Positions 8,891-16,665 of a DNA stretch of 64,000 nt are shown in pieces; position 1 is the first letter of the stretch; the number at the start of each line of letters is the position of its first letter. The position numbers and the translations under genes were made by a program. The DNA is from Flavobacterium terrigena (GTDB lineage: Bacteria; Bacteroidota; Bacteroidia; Flavobacteriales; Flavobacteriaceae): positions 1 through 64,000 of the forward strand of contig NZ_FNYA01000004.1 in NCBI RefSeq assembly GCF_900108955.1, written 5' to 3'. Under the pieces are notes generated by a model that did not search any database, was not told the DNA's origin, and saw only the letters and a program-made list of their open reading frames with translations.

Positions 8891-9376
8891 ATGAGTAAAC
8901 CTTATAAAATTTCAGTAAACGAAAATCAAGTTTTTAACTTTACTGAAAATAGCGTAACTGCTTTAGATGCTGTAAGTGTAGAAGAAAATCATTTTCATAT
9001 TCTAAACGAAAACACACCTTTTCAGGCAGAAGTTGTCACTGCCGATTTCAATTCAAGAAAGTATAGCGTAAAAGTTAATGGAAATACTTACGATGTGAGT
9101 ATTGCCAACGAATTAGATTTATTAATTGAATCTATGGGAATTTCTGTGGGTGCGAACAAAGTAGTCAACGAAATTAAAGCGCCAATGCCAGGATTAATCC
9201 TTGAAGTTTGCGTTGCAGTTGGACAAGAAGTTACCGAAAATGAACCTTTATTAATTTTGGAAGCTATGAAAATGGAAAACACGTTAGTGTCGCCTCGTAG
9301 TGGAAAAATTAAGTCTATTGCCGTTGAAAAAAGCAACGCCGTAGAAAAAGGACAATTGTTAATCGAGTTTGAATAA
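8891..9376 (+). CDS. Biotin carboxyl carrier subunit of an acyl-CoA carboxylase
   Basis: A 161-aa protein whose C-terminal 75 residues form a biotinyl domain with the attachment motif EAMKMENT (biotinylated K127) and the 'IKAPMPGLILEVCV' lead-in strand. The N-terminal half resembles the linker domain of propionyl-CoA carboxylase-type carriers. It is the first gene of a three-gene biotin-dependent carboxylase operon, followed after one base by the biotin carboxylase. I chose the ATG at 8891 over an upstream alternative start at 8858 because it gives the compact family N terminus. Confidence 0.9.
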   Translation: MSKPYKISVNENQVFNFTENSVTALDAVSVEENHFHILNENTPFQAEVVTADFNSRKYSVKVNGNTYDVSIANELDLLIESMGISVGANKVVNEIKAPMPGLILEVCVAVGQEVTENEPLLILEAMKMENTLVSPRSGKIKSIAVEKSNAVEKGQLLIEFE

Positions 9377-9377
9377 G

Positions 9378-10817
9378 ATGAAAAAAATATTAGTTGCAAA
9401 TAGAGGTGAGATTGCTATTCGAGTAATGCAAACCGCCAAAAAAATGGGAATTAAAACGGTTGCTGTATATTCTACAGTAGATAGAAATTCGCCACACGTA
9501 AAATTTGCCGATGAAGCCGTTTGTATTGGTGAAGCGCCATCGAATCAATCGTATTTATTAGGTGATAAAATTATAGAAGTTTGTAAACAACTAGGCGTGG
9601 ATGGAATCCATCCGGGTTATGGATTTTTGAGTGAAAATTCAGATTTCGCAGAACTAGCCGAAAAAAATAACATTACGTTCATCGGACCGAAATCTAAGGC
9701 GATGAAAGTAATGGGAAGTAAATTAGCTGCGAAAGAAGCAGTGAAAGCTTTCAATATCCCTATGGTTCCTGGTTTAGATGAAGCAATTACAGATATCGCT
9801 TTAGCGAAAAAAGTAGCGTCAGAAATCGGATTTCCTATCTTAATTAAAGCATCTGCTGGTGGTGGTGGAAAAGGAATGCGTATCGTAGAAAACGAAGCAG
9901 AATTTGAATCACAAATGGACAGAGCAATTTCTGAAGCAACAAATGCTTTTGGAGATGGTTCTGTTTTTATTGAAAAATATGTGGGTTCTCCTCGTCATAT
10001 CGAAATACAAATTATGGCGGATAGTCATGGAAATATCTTGTATTTATTCGAAAGAGAATGTAGTATTCAACGTCGTCATCAAAAAGTAGTGGAAGAAGCA
10101 CCTTCTTCTGTTTTAACTCCAGAAATTAGAAAAGCAATGGGTGAAGCTGCTGTAAAAGTGGCGCAATCTTGTGATTATTTAGGAGCTGGAACAGTTGAGT
10201 TTTTATTAGACGAAAACAAGAATTTCTACTTTTTAGAAATGAATACGCGTTTACAAGTAGAACATCCGGTAACGGAAATGATTACAGGTTTAGACTTAGT
10301 AGAAATGCAAATTCGTGTCGCTCGTGGTGAAAAATTAACGATTACTCAAGACGATTTACAAATTAAAGGGCACGCGATGGAATTACGTGTGTACGCTGAA
10401 GATACGTTAAACGATTTCTTACCAAGTGTTGGGCATTTAGATGTGTACCAAATCCCGGTAGGTGAGGGCATCCGTGTTGATAATGGTTTCGAACAAGGAA
10501 TGGATGTGCCAATTTATTACGATCCGATGTTAGCGAAGTTAATTACGTACGGTAAAACACGTGAAGAATCTATCGAATTGATGATTAAAGCGATTGCTAA
10601 TTATCATATTGAAGGAATTAGTACAACGTTACCATTCGGAACATTTGTAATGGAGCATGAAGCGTTCCGTTCAGGAGATTTCGATACGAATTTCGTGAAG
10701 AAATATTACGACAGTAACAAACTAAAAGCCAAGTTCGATAAAGAAGCAGAAGTTGCGGCTTTAGTAGCTTTGAAAAGATATTTAGAGGATAAAGAGATTG
10801 TAAGAATCCCGAATTAG
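9378..10817 (+). CDS. accC: Biotin carboxylase subunit of acyl-CoA carboxylase
   Basis: A 479-aa ATP-grasp enzyme that carboxylates the biotin of the carrier protein using ATP and bicarbonate. It shows the biotin carboxylase N domain (KKILVANRGEIAIRV), the glycine-rich ATP loop (KASAGGGGKGMR), the metal-binding 'EMNTRLQVEHPVTE' segment with the catalytic Arg, and a C-terminal domain. Length is that of a stand-alone biotin carboxylase, slightly extended by a 30-residue tail. The cassette order carrier-carboxylase-carboxyltransferase points to propionyl-CoA or a broad acyl-CoA carboxylase more than to the acetyl-CoA enzyme, but the substrate is inferred. Confidence 0.93.
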   Translation: MKKILVANRGEIAIRVMQTAKKMGIKTVAVYSTVDRNSPHVKFADEAVCIGEAPSNQSYLLGDKIIEVCKQLGVDGIHPGYGFLSENSDFAELAEKNNITFIGPKSKAMKVMGSKLAAKEAVKAFNIPMVPGLDEAITDIALAKKVASEIGFPILIKASAGGGGKGMRIVENEAEFESQMDRAISEATNAFGDGSVFIEKYVGSPRHIEIQIMADSHGNILYLFERECSIQRRHQKVVEEAPSSVLTPEIRKAMGEAAVKVAQSCDYLGAGTVEFLLDENKNFYFLEMNTRLQVEHPVTEMITGLDLVEMQIRVARGEKLTITQDDLQIKGHAMELRVYAEDTLNDFLPSVGHLDVYQIPVGEGIRVDNGFEQGMDVPIYYDPMLAKLITYGKTREESIELMIKAIANYHIEGISTTLPFGTFVMEHEAFRSGDFDTNFVKKYYDSNKLKAKFDKEAEVAALVALKRYLEDKEIVRIPN

Positions 10818-10896
10818 GGAAAAGGCAAAAGGGATAAGGGAAAAGAGTCAAGTAAAAAGGCAAAAGGCAAAAGTAATTGCTGAACGCTAAAAGCTA
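10818..10896. repeat. Purine-rich degenerate intergenic repeat
   Basis: Repeated AAAAGGCAAAAGG-like motifs fill the gap between the carboxylase genes and resemble 1123-1165 and, more loosely, 61093-61130. They carry no open reading frame and probably form part of the operon transcript. Confidence 0.5.
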
Positions 10897-10904
10897 AAAA
10901 ATAT

Positions 10905-12446
10905 ATGCAAGACAAAATAAAAATATTAGAAGATAAAATTGCCTTAGCCAAATTAGGCGGTGGTGAAAAACGTATCGCTTCGCATCATGCTAAAAAGAAA
11001 TTAACGGCAAGAGAAAGAGTGGAATACTTATTAGACGAAGGTTCTTTTGAAGAAATTGGTATGTTGGTTACACATCGTACGACAGATTTCGGGATGGAGA
11101 AAGAGCAATATTACGGAGATGGAGTAGTAACTGGTTACGGAACAATCAACGGAAGAGCGATTTATATTTTCGCACAAGATTTCACTGTTTTTGGTGGTTC
11201 ATTATCTGAAACTCATGCAGAGAAAATCTGTAAAGTGATGGATATGGCTTTGAAAAATGGTGTTCCAATGATTGGTTTAAACGATTCTGGTGGTGCTCGT
11301 ATTCAAGAAGGTGTGCGTTCATTAGGTGGTTATGCTGATATTTTCTACAGAAACGTTCAGGCATCTGGAGTGATTCCGCAAATTTCTGCGATTATGGGAC
11401 CATGTGCTGGTGGAGCGGTTTATTCTCCAGCAATGACCGACTTTACTATGATGGTGGAAAACAACAGTTATATGTTTGTAACTGGTCCGAACGTAGTAAA
11501 AACAGTTACGAATGAAGAAGTGACTTCAGAAGAATTAGGTGGTGCGAGTACGCATTCAACGAAATCTGGAGTAGCGCATATTACGTCTGAAAATGGAATT
11601 GAATGTTTGGAAGATATCAAACGTTTGTTGAGTTATGTTCCTCAGAATAATAGAGAAACAGCACCTGCGATTCCTTTTGAATTGAAAGACGAAATTAGAG
11701 AACAATTGAGTAATATCGTACCAGATTCTGCGAATAAGCCGTACGATATGCACGAAGTTATTAAAGGAATTATTGATGAAGATTCTTTCTTTGAAATTCA
11801 TAAAAACTTTGCTGAGAATATTATTGTTGGTTTTGCACGTTTGGGTGGAAGAAGTATTGGTATTGTGGCCAATCAACCGATGTTTTTAGCAGGTTGTTTA
11901 GATGTAAACAGTTCGATAAAAGCGGCAAGATTTGTACGTTTTTGCGATTGTTTCAATATTCCTTTATTGGTGTTAGAAGACGTTCCAGGATTTTTACCAG
12001 GAACTGACCAAGAGTGGAACGGGATTATTACTCACGGTGCGAAATTATTATATGCCTTTAGTGAAGCGACAGTTCCAAGAATTACGGTGATTACTCGTAA
12101 AGCTTATGGTGGTGCTTATGATGTAATGAACTCGAAACACATTGGTGCGGATATGAATTTTGCTTGGCCAAGTGCAGAAATTGCTGTAATGGGAGCAAAA
12201 GGTGCTTCGGAAATTATCTTTAAGAAAGAAATTAGTGAAGCCGCTGACCCTGCAGCTAAATTATTAGAAAAAGAACAAGAATATGCGGATTTATTCGCGA
12301 ACCCATACACGGCAGCGCAACGTGGTTTTATTGATGAGGTGATTTTACCAAAAGACACTCGTAAGAAATTAATAAAAGCGTACAGCATGTTAGAAAACAA
12401 ACAGGTTTTATCACCGCCAAGAAAACACGGTAATATTCCTTTATAA
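10905..12446 (+). CDS. Acyl-CoA carboxylase carboxyltransferase (beta) subunit
   Basis: A 513-aa crotonase-fold carboxyltransferase of propionyl-CoA carboxylase beta length. It moves the carboxyl group from biotin to the acyl-CoA. Visible features are '[24 protein letters not shown]', the N-domain oxyanion glycines in [16 protein letters not shown] and the C-domain '[19 protein letters not shown]' with a second glycine pair. The protein contains both carboxyltransferase halves, unlike the split AccA/AccD of acetyl-CoA carboxylase, supporting a propionyl- or methylcrotonyl-type enzyme. A strong terminator follows 20 nt after the stop. Confidence 0.92.
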   Translation: MQDKIKILEDKIALAKLGGGEKRIASHHAKKKLTARERVEYLLDEGSFEEIGMLVTHRTTDFGMEKEQYYGDGVVTGYGTINGRAIYIFAQDFTVFGGSLSETHAEKICKVMDMALKNGVPMIGLNDSGGARIQEGVRSLGGYADIFYRNVQASGVIPQISAIMGPCAGGAVYSPAMTDFTMMVENNSYMFVTGPNVVKTVTNEEVTSEELGGASTHSTKSGVAHITSENGIECLEDIKRLLSYVPQNNRETAPAIPFELKDEIREQLSNIVPDSANKPYDMHEVIKGIIDEDSFFEIHKNFAENIIVGFARLGGRSIGIVANQPMFLAGCLDVNSSIKAARFVRFCDCFNIPLLVLEDVPGFLPGTDQEWNGIITHGAKLLYAFSEATVPRITVITRKAYGGAYDVMNSKHIGADMNFAWPSAEIAVMGAKGASEIIFKKEISEAADPAAKLLEKEQEYADLFANPYTAAQRGFIDEVILPKDTRKKLIKAYSMLENKQVLSPPRKHGNIPL

Positions 12447-12463
12447 GTACTTTATAAAAACAG

Positions 12464-12496
12464 AAACTCCCAATGTGAATTGGGAGTTTTTTTTTG
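12464..12496 (+). terminator. Terminator of the carboxylase operon
   Basis: AAACTCCCAAT / ATTGGGAGTTT stem of 11 bp with loop GTGA and a long T run. A near-identical stem recurs at 12971-13004, on the other side of the tandem array. Confidence 0.85.
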
Positions 12497-12539
12497 CTTC
12501 TTATAGTAGCAAGTATAACTTTAATGTGATGCTAATATA

Positions 12540-12959
12540 GGAAATAAAGTTGTTAATTCTGGAAATACGTTTGTTAATTGCGGAAATGAAGTTGCTAATT
12601 TCGGAAATGAAACTGCTAAAACTAGAAACAAAGTTGCTAAAACTGGAAATGAAACTGCTAAAACTGGAAACAAAGTTGCTAAAACTGGAAACAAAGTAGT
12701 TAAAACTGGAAACAAAGTTGTTCAAACTGGAAATGAAGTTGTTCAAACTGGAAATACGGTTGTTAGTTTCGGAAATGAAACTGCTAAAACTGGAAATGAA
12801 ACTGCTAAAACTAGAAACAATGTTGCTAAAACTGCAAATGAAGTTGCTAAAAGTCCATAGTAATATGCTAAAACTACATACAAAGTTGTAAAAAGTCCAA
12901 ACAAAGTTGTCAAAAGTCTAAAGTAATATGTGAAAAGCACAAACAAAGTTGAAAGTATT
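12540..12959. repeat. Tandem array: 20 units of 21 bp, no indels
   Basis: Twenty consecutive 21-nt units, consensus about GGAAACAAAGTTGCTAAAAC(T), run from 12540 to 12959 with every unit exactly 21 nt. The central units are nearly identical; the last six (from about 12834) are more diverged. The plus strand is open for about 105 codons as a seven-residue repeat (GNKVAKT-like) but has no start codon and stops in unit 15. Short minus-strand frames read as hydrophobic repeats but are broken by stops. I treat it as a non-coding minisatellite. It accounts for most of the 646-nt gap between the carboxylase and the PH-domain gene. Confidence 0.9.
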
Positions 12960-12970
12960 TCTTTGTAAAT

Positions 12971-13004
12971 AAAAAAACTCCCAATTTACATTGGGAGTTT
13001 TTTT
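12971..13004. terminator. Second copy of the bracketing terminator
   Basis: The same 11-bp stem AAACTCCCAAT / ATTGGGAGTTT as at 12464, loop TTAC, with A and T runs on both sides. It can end transcription from either direction. Confidence 0.75.
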
Positions 13005-13010
13005 GTGATT

Positions 13011-13043
13011 AGACCTGACAGGTTTTTGAAACCTGTCAGGTCT
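13011..13043. repeat. REP-like perfect palindrome
   Basis: AGACCTGACAGGTTT and its exact complement form 15-bp arms around a TTG loop. It lacks a T run, so it is not a normal terminator. It resembles in size and layout the palindrome at 63737-63777 next to a REP-associated transposase, but the sequence differs. Confidence 0.7.
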
Positions 13044-13092
13044 GTAGAGACTTTGTTCAGCTTGTCCTATTTCAAAACGTGATGCGCCAAAA

Positions 13093-13434
13093 CTACACAT
13101 TTACCGATTTGTTAAATTGTTTTTTAATGCTTGGTTGCGTTTCACTAGAAACCCAAATTTTCAATTCGGCTTCTAAGTCAAATGTTCCAGCGGTTTCTAT
13201 GCTGAAACGTGAGATGCTTTTATAGCTTATCGATTTATATTCCGTTTTACTTCCAGTAAGACCTTGCACATCGACTAAAATTAGACGTTTGTTGGTAAAA
13301 ATAAACGTATCACGAATTAACTTGAAACCTAATTCTATTTCTTCTGAATCGGTTAATAATTGACCGTATTTTTTTACTAAATCTTCTTGGCTAACGGCTC
13401 CTGCGTTACCTAGTAATGATGAAAATATTCCCAT
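13093..13434 (-). CDS. Bacterial PH-domain protein
   Basis: A 113-aa soluble protein. Its 'LTDSEEIELGFKLIRDTFIFTNKRLILVDVQGLTGSKTEYKSISYKSISRFSIETAG' core is the typical bacterial pleckstrin-homology fold (bPH family), ending in a beta strand 'ELKIWVSS' and a short C-terminal helix. These small proteins usually assemble as rings or domes; ligands are mostly unknown. It stands alone on the minus strand between the tandem array and a palindromic element. Confidence 0.8.
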   Translation of the reverse strand: MGIFSSLLGNAGAVSQEDLVKKYGQLLTDSEEIELGFKLIRDTFIFTNKRLILVDVQGLTGSKTEYKSISYKSISRFSIETAGTFDLEAELKIWVSSETQPSIKKQFNKSVNV

Positions 13435-13475
13435 GTTTTTGTTTTTGGTTTTTGATTTATATTGTTTGTTTTTTT

Positions 13476-13582
13476 GCTGTGCAAAGTCTCCTGACTTTGA
13501 ACTTATTTTATTTGCTTTTTTTAATGGCTCAAAGTCGGGAGACTTTGCGTAGCTGGCTCAAAGTCGGGAGACTTTGCGCAGC
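13476..13582. repeat. Palindromic element copy A (with a duplicated right arm)
   Basis: Left arm GCTGTGCAAAGTCTCCTGAC + TTTGA (13476-13500) is an inverted match to TCAAAGTCGGGAGACTTTGC + GTAGC (13529-13553); the right arm is repeated again at 13558-13582. The 28-nt spacer is rich in T. A second copy with the same arms and nearly the same spacer lies at 13961-14037. Confidence 0.85.
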
Positions 13583-13597
13583 AGGTTTTTTATTTAT

Positions 13598-13930
13598 TTA
13601 ATCTTTTTTATCTTTAAAAAGTTCTTGAACAAGCTTTTCTTGTTCAATTTTTCTCTCTAGTTCATTTATTTTTTGTTGGGAGCTTTCAATAACACCAAAA
13701 CAAACTACAGGAACAATACCAAAAGTAATTACACATGCAAATAAAACACCTCCCCAATATCCATATTGTTCAATAAGAGTACCCTTTTTTAATGGGATAA
13801 ATGGTAGTATAAATGTGAAAACAACCAAAAATAAAAATAACTTTAATTTTGAATTTTTCATTTTAAATAACTCTTCTTTTTTGGATTTAAGTTGGTTTTC
13901 TAATTCTAATAGTCTGTTGCTATTATTCAT
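13598..13930 (-). CDS. Small membrane protein with flanking coiled coils
   Basis: A 110-aa protein I do not recognise. Residues 3-30 are a charged helix (LLELENQLKSKKEEL), two hydrophobic segments follow near residues 30-47 and 59-82, and residues 83-110 are a second charged helix ('QQKINELERKIEQEKLVQELF'). Both ends would face the same side of the inner membrane. The ATG at 13930 was chosen because the longer reading to 13969 begins inside the repeat. The gene sits exactly between the two palindromic elements. Confidence 0.6.
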   Translation of the reverse strand: MNNSNRLLELENQLKSKKEELFKMKNSKLKLFLFLVVFTFILPFIPLKKGTLIEQYGYWGGVLFACVITFGIVPVVCFGVIESSQQKINELERKIEQEKLVQELFKDKKD

Positions 13931-13960
13931 ATTAAAAATGTTGGTTTTATATTTCTTGGT

Positions 13961-14037
13961 GCTGTGCAAAGTTTCCTGACTTTGAACTTATTTTATTTGC
14001 TTTTTTTGAGGCTCAAAGTCGGGAGACTTTGCGCAGC
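13961..14037. repeat. Palindromic element copy B
   Basis: Arms at 13961-13985 and 14013-14037 match copy A (13476-13582) with one base different in the left arm; the spacer ACTTATTTTATTTGCTTTTT is shared. The 25-bp arms would form a long hairpin. The two copies flank the small membrane gene in the same orientation. Confidence 0.85.
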
Positions 14038-14083
14038 GAGTTAGTTCGTGTGCAAATCCGAGCTATCAAGAGCATTTGTCTTT

Positions 14084-14593
14084 TTAAATATGAAAGTAAT
14101 ACTTTAAAATTAATGTTACAATTACTGATGCAATAATTCCTGAAATAAAAAGTAGGTAATCCCTCAATGCGCTTCTTTTGTCTCCTTTGTTTAGAATTGC
14201 TTCAAAATGTGTTAAAGCTTCTAATGGAACTTTTTGCAATGTTTCAACTTTGGTTTTGAGATTTATTTCTTCGTTAGAAAGTTCAGCAAGTCTTTTTTCT
14301 ATTGCATCAATATTTTTTTCTTTTTCTTTCATTAATTCAGAAAATTCTACAGTTGCCTTATCAACTTCTACAAAGGCATTTTTTAAAACAGATAAAGTAT
14401 CTTCAAGCCTTTGCTTATAAGATTTCTGTTCATTAATTTCTATGTCAAATAATTTCGCAATAAATTCTTGTGTTTTACCAATTTGTCCTTTTTTAATTGA
14501 ACTTTCAAGAAATTCTTTTGCAATTGTTCTTAAAATTGGTAGAATTCCACCTAGTAAAGTAGCTATTAGTCCTGCAATAATTTCTATTCCCAT
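14084..14593 (-). CDS. Coiled-coil membrane protein of unknown function
   Basis: A 169-aa protein. It opens with a hydrophobic stretch (EIIAGLIATLLGGILPILRTI, residues 3-23), continues as a long coiled coil (about residues 40-125, heptad-rich around 'EFSELMKEKEKNIDAIEKRLAELSN'), and ends with a clear transmembrane helix (residues 146-165). The first 25 residues resemble the N terminus of the receiver protein at 15775-16527, in the pattern EI..GLI....G.IL. It lies 103 nt downstream of the kinase on the same strand and probably belongs to that unit. No known domain is recognised. Confidence 0.65.
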   Translation of the reverse strand: MGIEIIAGLIATLLGGILPILRTIAKEFLESSIKKGQIGKTQEFIAKLFDIEINEQKSYKQRLEDTLSVLKNAFVEVDKATVEFSELMKEKEKNIDAIEKRLAELSNEEINLKTKVETLQKVPLEALTHFEAILNKGDKRSALRDYLLFISGIIASVIVTLILKYYFHI

Positions 14594-14696
14594 TTTGAAA
14601 TGTTATTATCTTATTATTAATTCTGTTTTTGGTTGTTTTTCGATAGCTTTGTCACTAACGTTAAGTGGTTTAGCGCTTTAGTAGCAGTTTACTATA

Positions 14697-15773
14697 TTAG
14701 TTTTTACTAATTGGTAATTCGAATTCAAATATATTTAGTCCAATAGGTCCATTTTCTCTTGGGTTCTTATGATATTCTAGTTTGCAATTATGAGCTTCTA
14801 AGATTTGATTTGCAATCCATAATCCCATTCCCATTCCTTCTTTTGAGAATTTTTTTCCTGATTCATCTCTGAAGAATTTTTCAAAAATATTTTCTTTATT
14901 TTGGTCATTGACTAAAGGGCCAATATTTTTAACAATTACTTTTAATACGCCATAGTGTTGTTCAAATTTAATATCAATGTCTGAGCCACTTACAGAGTAT
15001 TTTAATGCATTATCTAATAGTATTAATGGGATAAACTCAATTGATTCATAACAATAACAATCATCAACTCTAATTTCTGAGCTTAATTTTATATTTACAT
15101 CTCTCTTTTTAGTTGATAAGTGTTCAAATAAAGCTTTAATTTTATCAAAAAGTTTATATAAGTTTATTGGTTTCTTTTTTCCAAATTGTATGCTGTTTGG
15201 GTTTAAAATTACGTCAACCATTCCTAATTGCGAAGTAATCAAATCTAGAGAATTATATAGATCTTTATAGGATTTATCACTATTTTCTAATTTTTCAGTA
15301 AAAGTATTTCCTTCCAAATTATTAATTATATCTTGTGTACAAGTATAAAAAATTGACATTGATGTTTTAAAATCGTGAAACATTGAGAAGTTTTTCTCAG
15401 TAGTTTCATTAATTCTTTTTTCTAAATATAATTCTATCTCTTGAATTTTTTTTGAAAACAAAACAACTTCATTTCGATTTATTTGCCATTCTTTTCTAAC
15501 ATCTTTCCTTCCATTTGGAACTGATTTATTATCTTGAAAAATTAAGCCATTAATGATGAATTTTATTTCTCCTACTATAGATAAAATATTATTATAACCC
15601 TTTGAACAAATATATTCTTCCAAATTATTATTACTTTCTGTTAATTTTAAACAATCTTTTTCATTGCATTTTTCAACACAAGTTTTGTTTTGTTTTAACT
15701 CAATTGAATCGATAAAATCATTTTCAATAATAAAAGGATATTTTGATAAGGCTTTTATAAGTTCTTTATCCAT
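14697..15773 (-). CDS. Cytoplasmic histidine kinase with an N-terminal Cys cluster
   Basis: A 358-aa protein without membrane segments. Residues 30-60 hold four cysteines (C32, C36, C41, C56), which may bind a metal or sense redox state. A DHp-type helix has the phospho-acceptor H133 in MFHDFKTSM, close to the HisKA box. The C-terminal ATPase domain has the N box LLDNALKYS and the glycine-rich lid 'KEGMGMGLWIANQILEAH', but the G1 region is degenerate ('VKNIGPL'). It begins one base after the stop of the receiver gene, so the two are translationally coupled. The pair looks like a complete two-component system whose output is not DNA binding. Confidence 0.8.
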   Translation of the reverse strand: MDKELIKALSKYPFIIENDFIDSIELKQNKTCVEKCNEKDCLKLTESNNNLEEYICSKGYNNILSIVGEIKFIINGLIFQDNKSVPNGRKDVRKEWQINRNEVVLFSKKIQEIELYLEKRINETTEKNFSMFHDFKTSMSIFYTCTQDIINNLEGNTFTEKLENSDKSYKDLYNSLDLITSQLGMVDVILNPNSIQFGKKKPINLYKLFDKIKALFEHLSTKKRDVNIKLSSEIRVDDCYCYESIEFIPLILLDNALKYSVSGSDIDIKFEQHYGVLKVIVKNIGPLVNDQNKENIFEKFFRDESGKKFSKEGMGMGLWIANQILEAHNCKLEYHKNPRENGPIGLNIFEFELPISKN

Positions 15774-15774
15774 T

Positions 15775-16527
15775 TTATTTAAAAAATTTTATAATTGTTT
15801 CACTAAGGCTTTTAATTTGTTTTGCTAGGTCTGTTCTATTTTGTATGAATTCTAAGGATTTATTCCAATCAGGAGCTTTTTTTCGTTTAATTGCTTTAGC
15901 GATTTCTGCTTTTATTTTTTTTATGTTACTATCGCTAATGTTGTTTTTTAAAAGTAACTGATCTAAAGCACTTATATATCTGTCAGGTTTAAATTGAGTG
16001 GTAATTAAATTATCTAAAATATTCTTAATCTTTAAAAAATCACTTGGTTTAGCAATATTCTCGTCTGCAAGTTGAAAAAATTCAATTTTACTTAAATCAA
16101 AGCTATGTTGAGAATAAGAAATTATTATTTGCGCAGGATTATTCTTTTTTAAACTTATTAATACGCCTAGACCATCATCCTCAGAAATATGTAATGCTAC
16201 ACCTTTTATATCTAGAACTATTATATCAAAAAAACCATTTTCCAACTTACTATAATCTTTTACAATGTCCCATTTGTCAATTGTATATCCTTCATCCTTA
16301 AATAATTTTGTTGGAAAACTATTTTCATCATCAATTACTATAATTCTTGTTCTTTTTTTTAATTCATCAAACTCATCAGAAATTTTAAAATTTTTAAGAT
16401 TTATATTTTTATTAGTCCAAATAAAATTTTTTGAACTTCCTGTTATACTGTTATAAATTTTTGTTGATGCAAAATTTAAAATTGAACCGCCAGCAGCGAC
16501 TATTAAACCTGTTGCTATTTCTGTCAT
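15775..16527 (-). CDS. Receiver-domain protein with hydrophobic N terminus
   Basis: A 250-aa protein, first in a minus-strand unit. Residues 1-25 are a glycine-rich hydrophobic stretch (EIATGLIVAAGGSILNFA). A receiver domain covers about residues 60-175, with the acidic pair D66-D67 (IIVIDDENS), phospho-acceptor D106 (IIVLDIKGV), S137 (IIISYSQH) and K160 (NIAKPSD), so all key residues are present. The last 75 residues are helical and basic, with no helix-turn-helix that I can see. It is likely phosphorylated by the downstream kinase. A weak minus-strand -7 box (TATGTTTG, 16594-16601) precedes it. Confidence 0.75.
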   Translation of the reverse strand: MTEIATGLIVAAGGSILNFASTKIYNSITGSSKNFIWTNKNINLKNFKISDEFDELKKRTRIIVIDDENSFPTKLFKDEGYTIDKWDIVKDYSKLENGFFDIIVLDIKGVALHISEDDGLGVLISLKKNNPAQIIISYSQHSFDLSKIEFFQLADENIAKPSDFLKIKNILDNLITTQFKPDRYISALDQLLLKNNISDSNIKKIKAEIAKAIKRKKAPDWNKSLEFIQNRTDLAKQIKSLSETIIKFFK

Positions 16528-16613
16528 TTTTTTATTTAATTTTAAGTTTAATACTTATTTATAAAAAATTTAATAAACTATTATCTATTTTCCCAAACAT
16601 ACAAAAAATCCCA

Positions 16614-16641
16614 CAAAAAAAGACCGCTAAAAGCAGTCTTT
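16614..16641 (-). terminator. mtaB terminator
   Basis: AAAGAC-GCT / AGC-GTCTTT stem with one mismatch and a loop of AAAA, followed on the minus strand by a run of T. It lies 25 nt after the mtaB stop. Confidence 0.7.
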
Positions 16642-16665
16642 CTATATCAGTTATCAACAATTTTA

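Noticed and set aside
12501-12946. Minus-strand hydrophobic repeat proteins within the tandem array
   Set aside because: They follow from the repeat itself, are cut by stops when two units differ, and lack a plausible ribosome-binding context.
12540-12959. CRISPR array
   Set aside because: Units are contiguous 21-mers with no unique spacers and no cas genes.
14048-14081. Short hairpin TGCAAATCCGAG...AGCATTTGTC
   Set aside because: Only five or six paired bases; not enough for a terminator or repeat call.
14594-14696. Integron attC-like site (CACTAACGTTAAGTGG) between kinase and coiled-coil gene
   Set aside because: Only one AACGTT core is seen, with no paired R/L boxes, no second site and no integrase.
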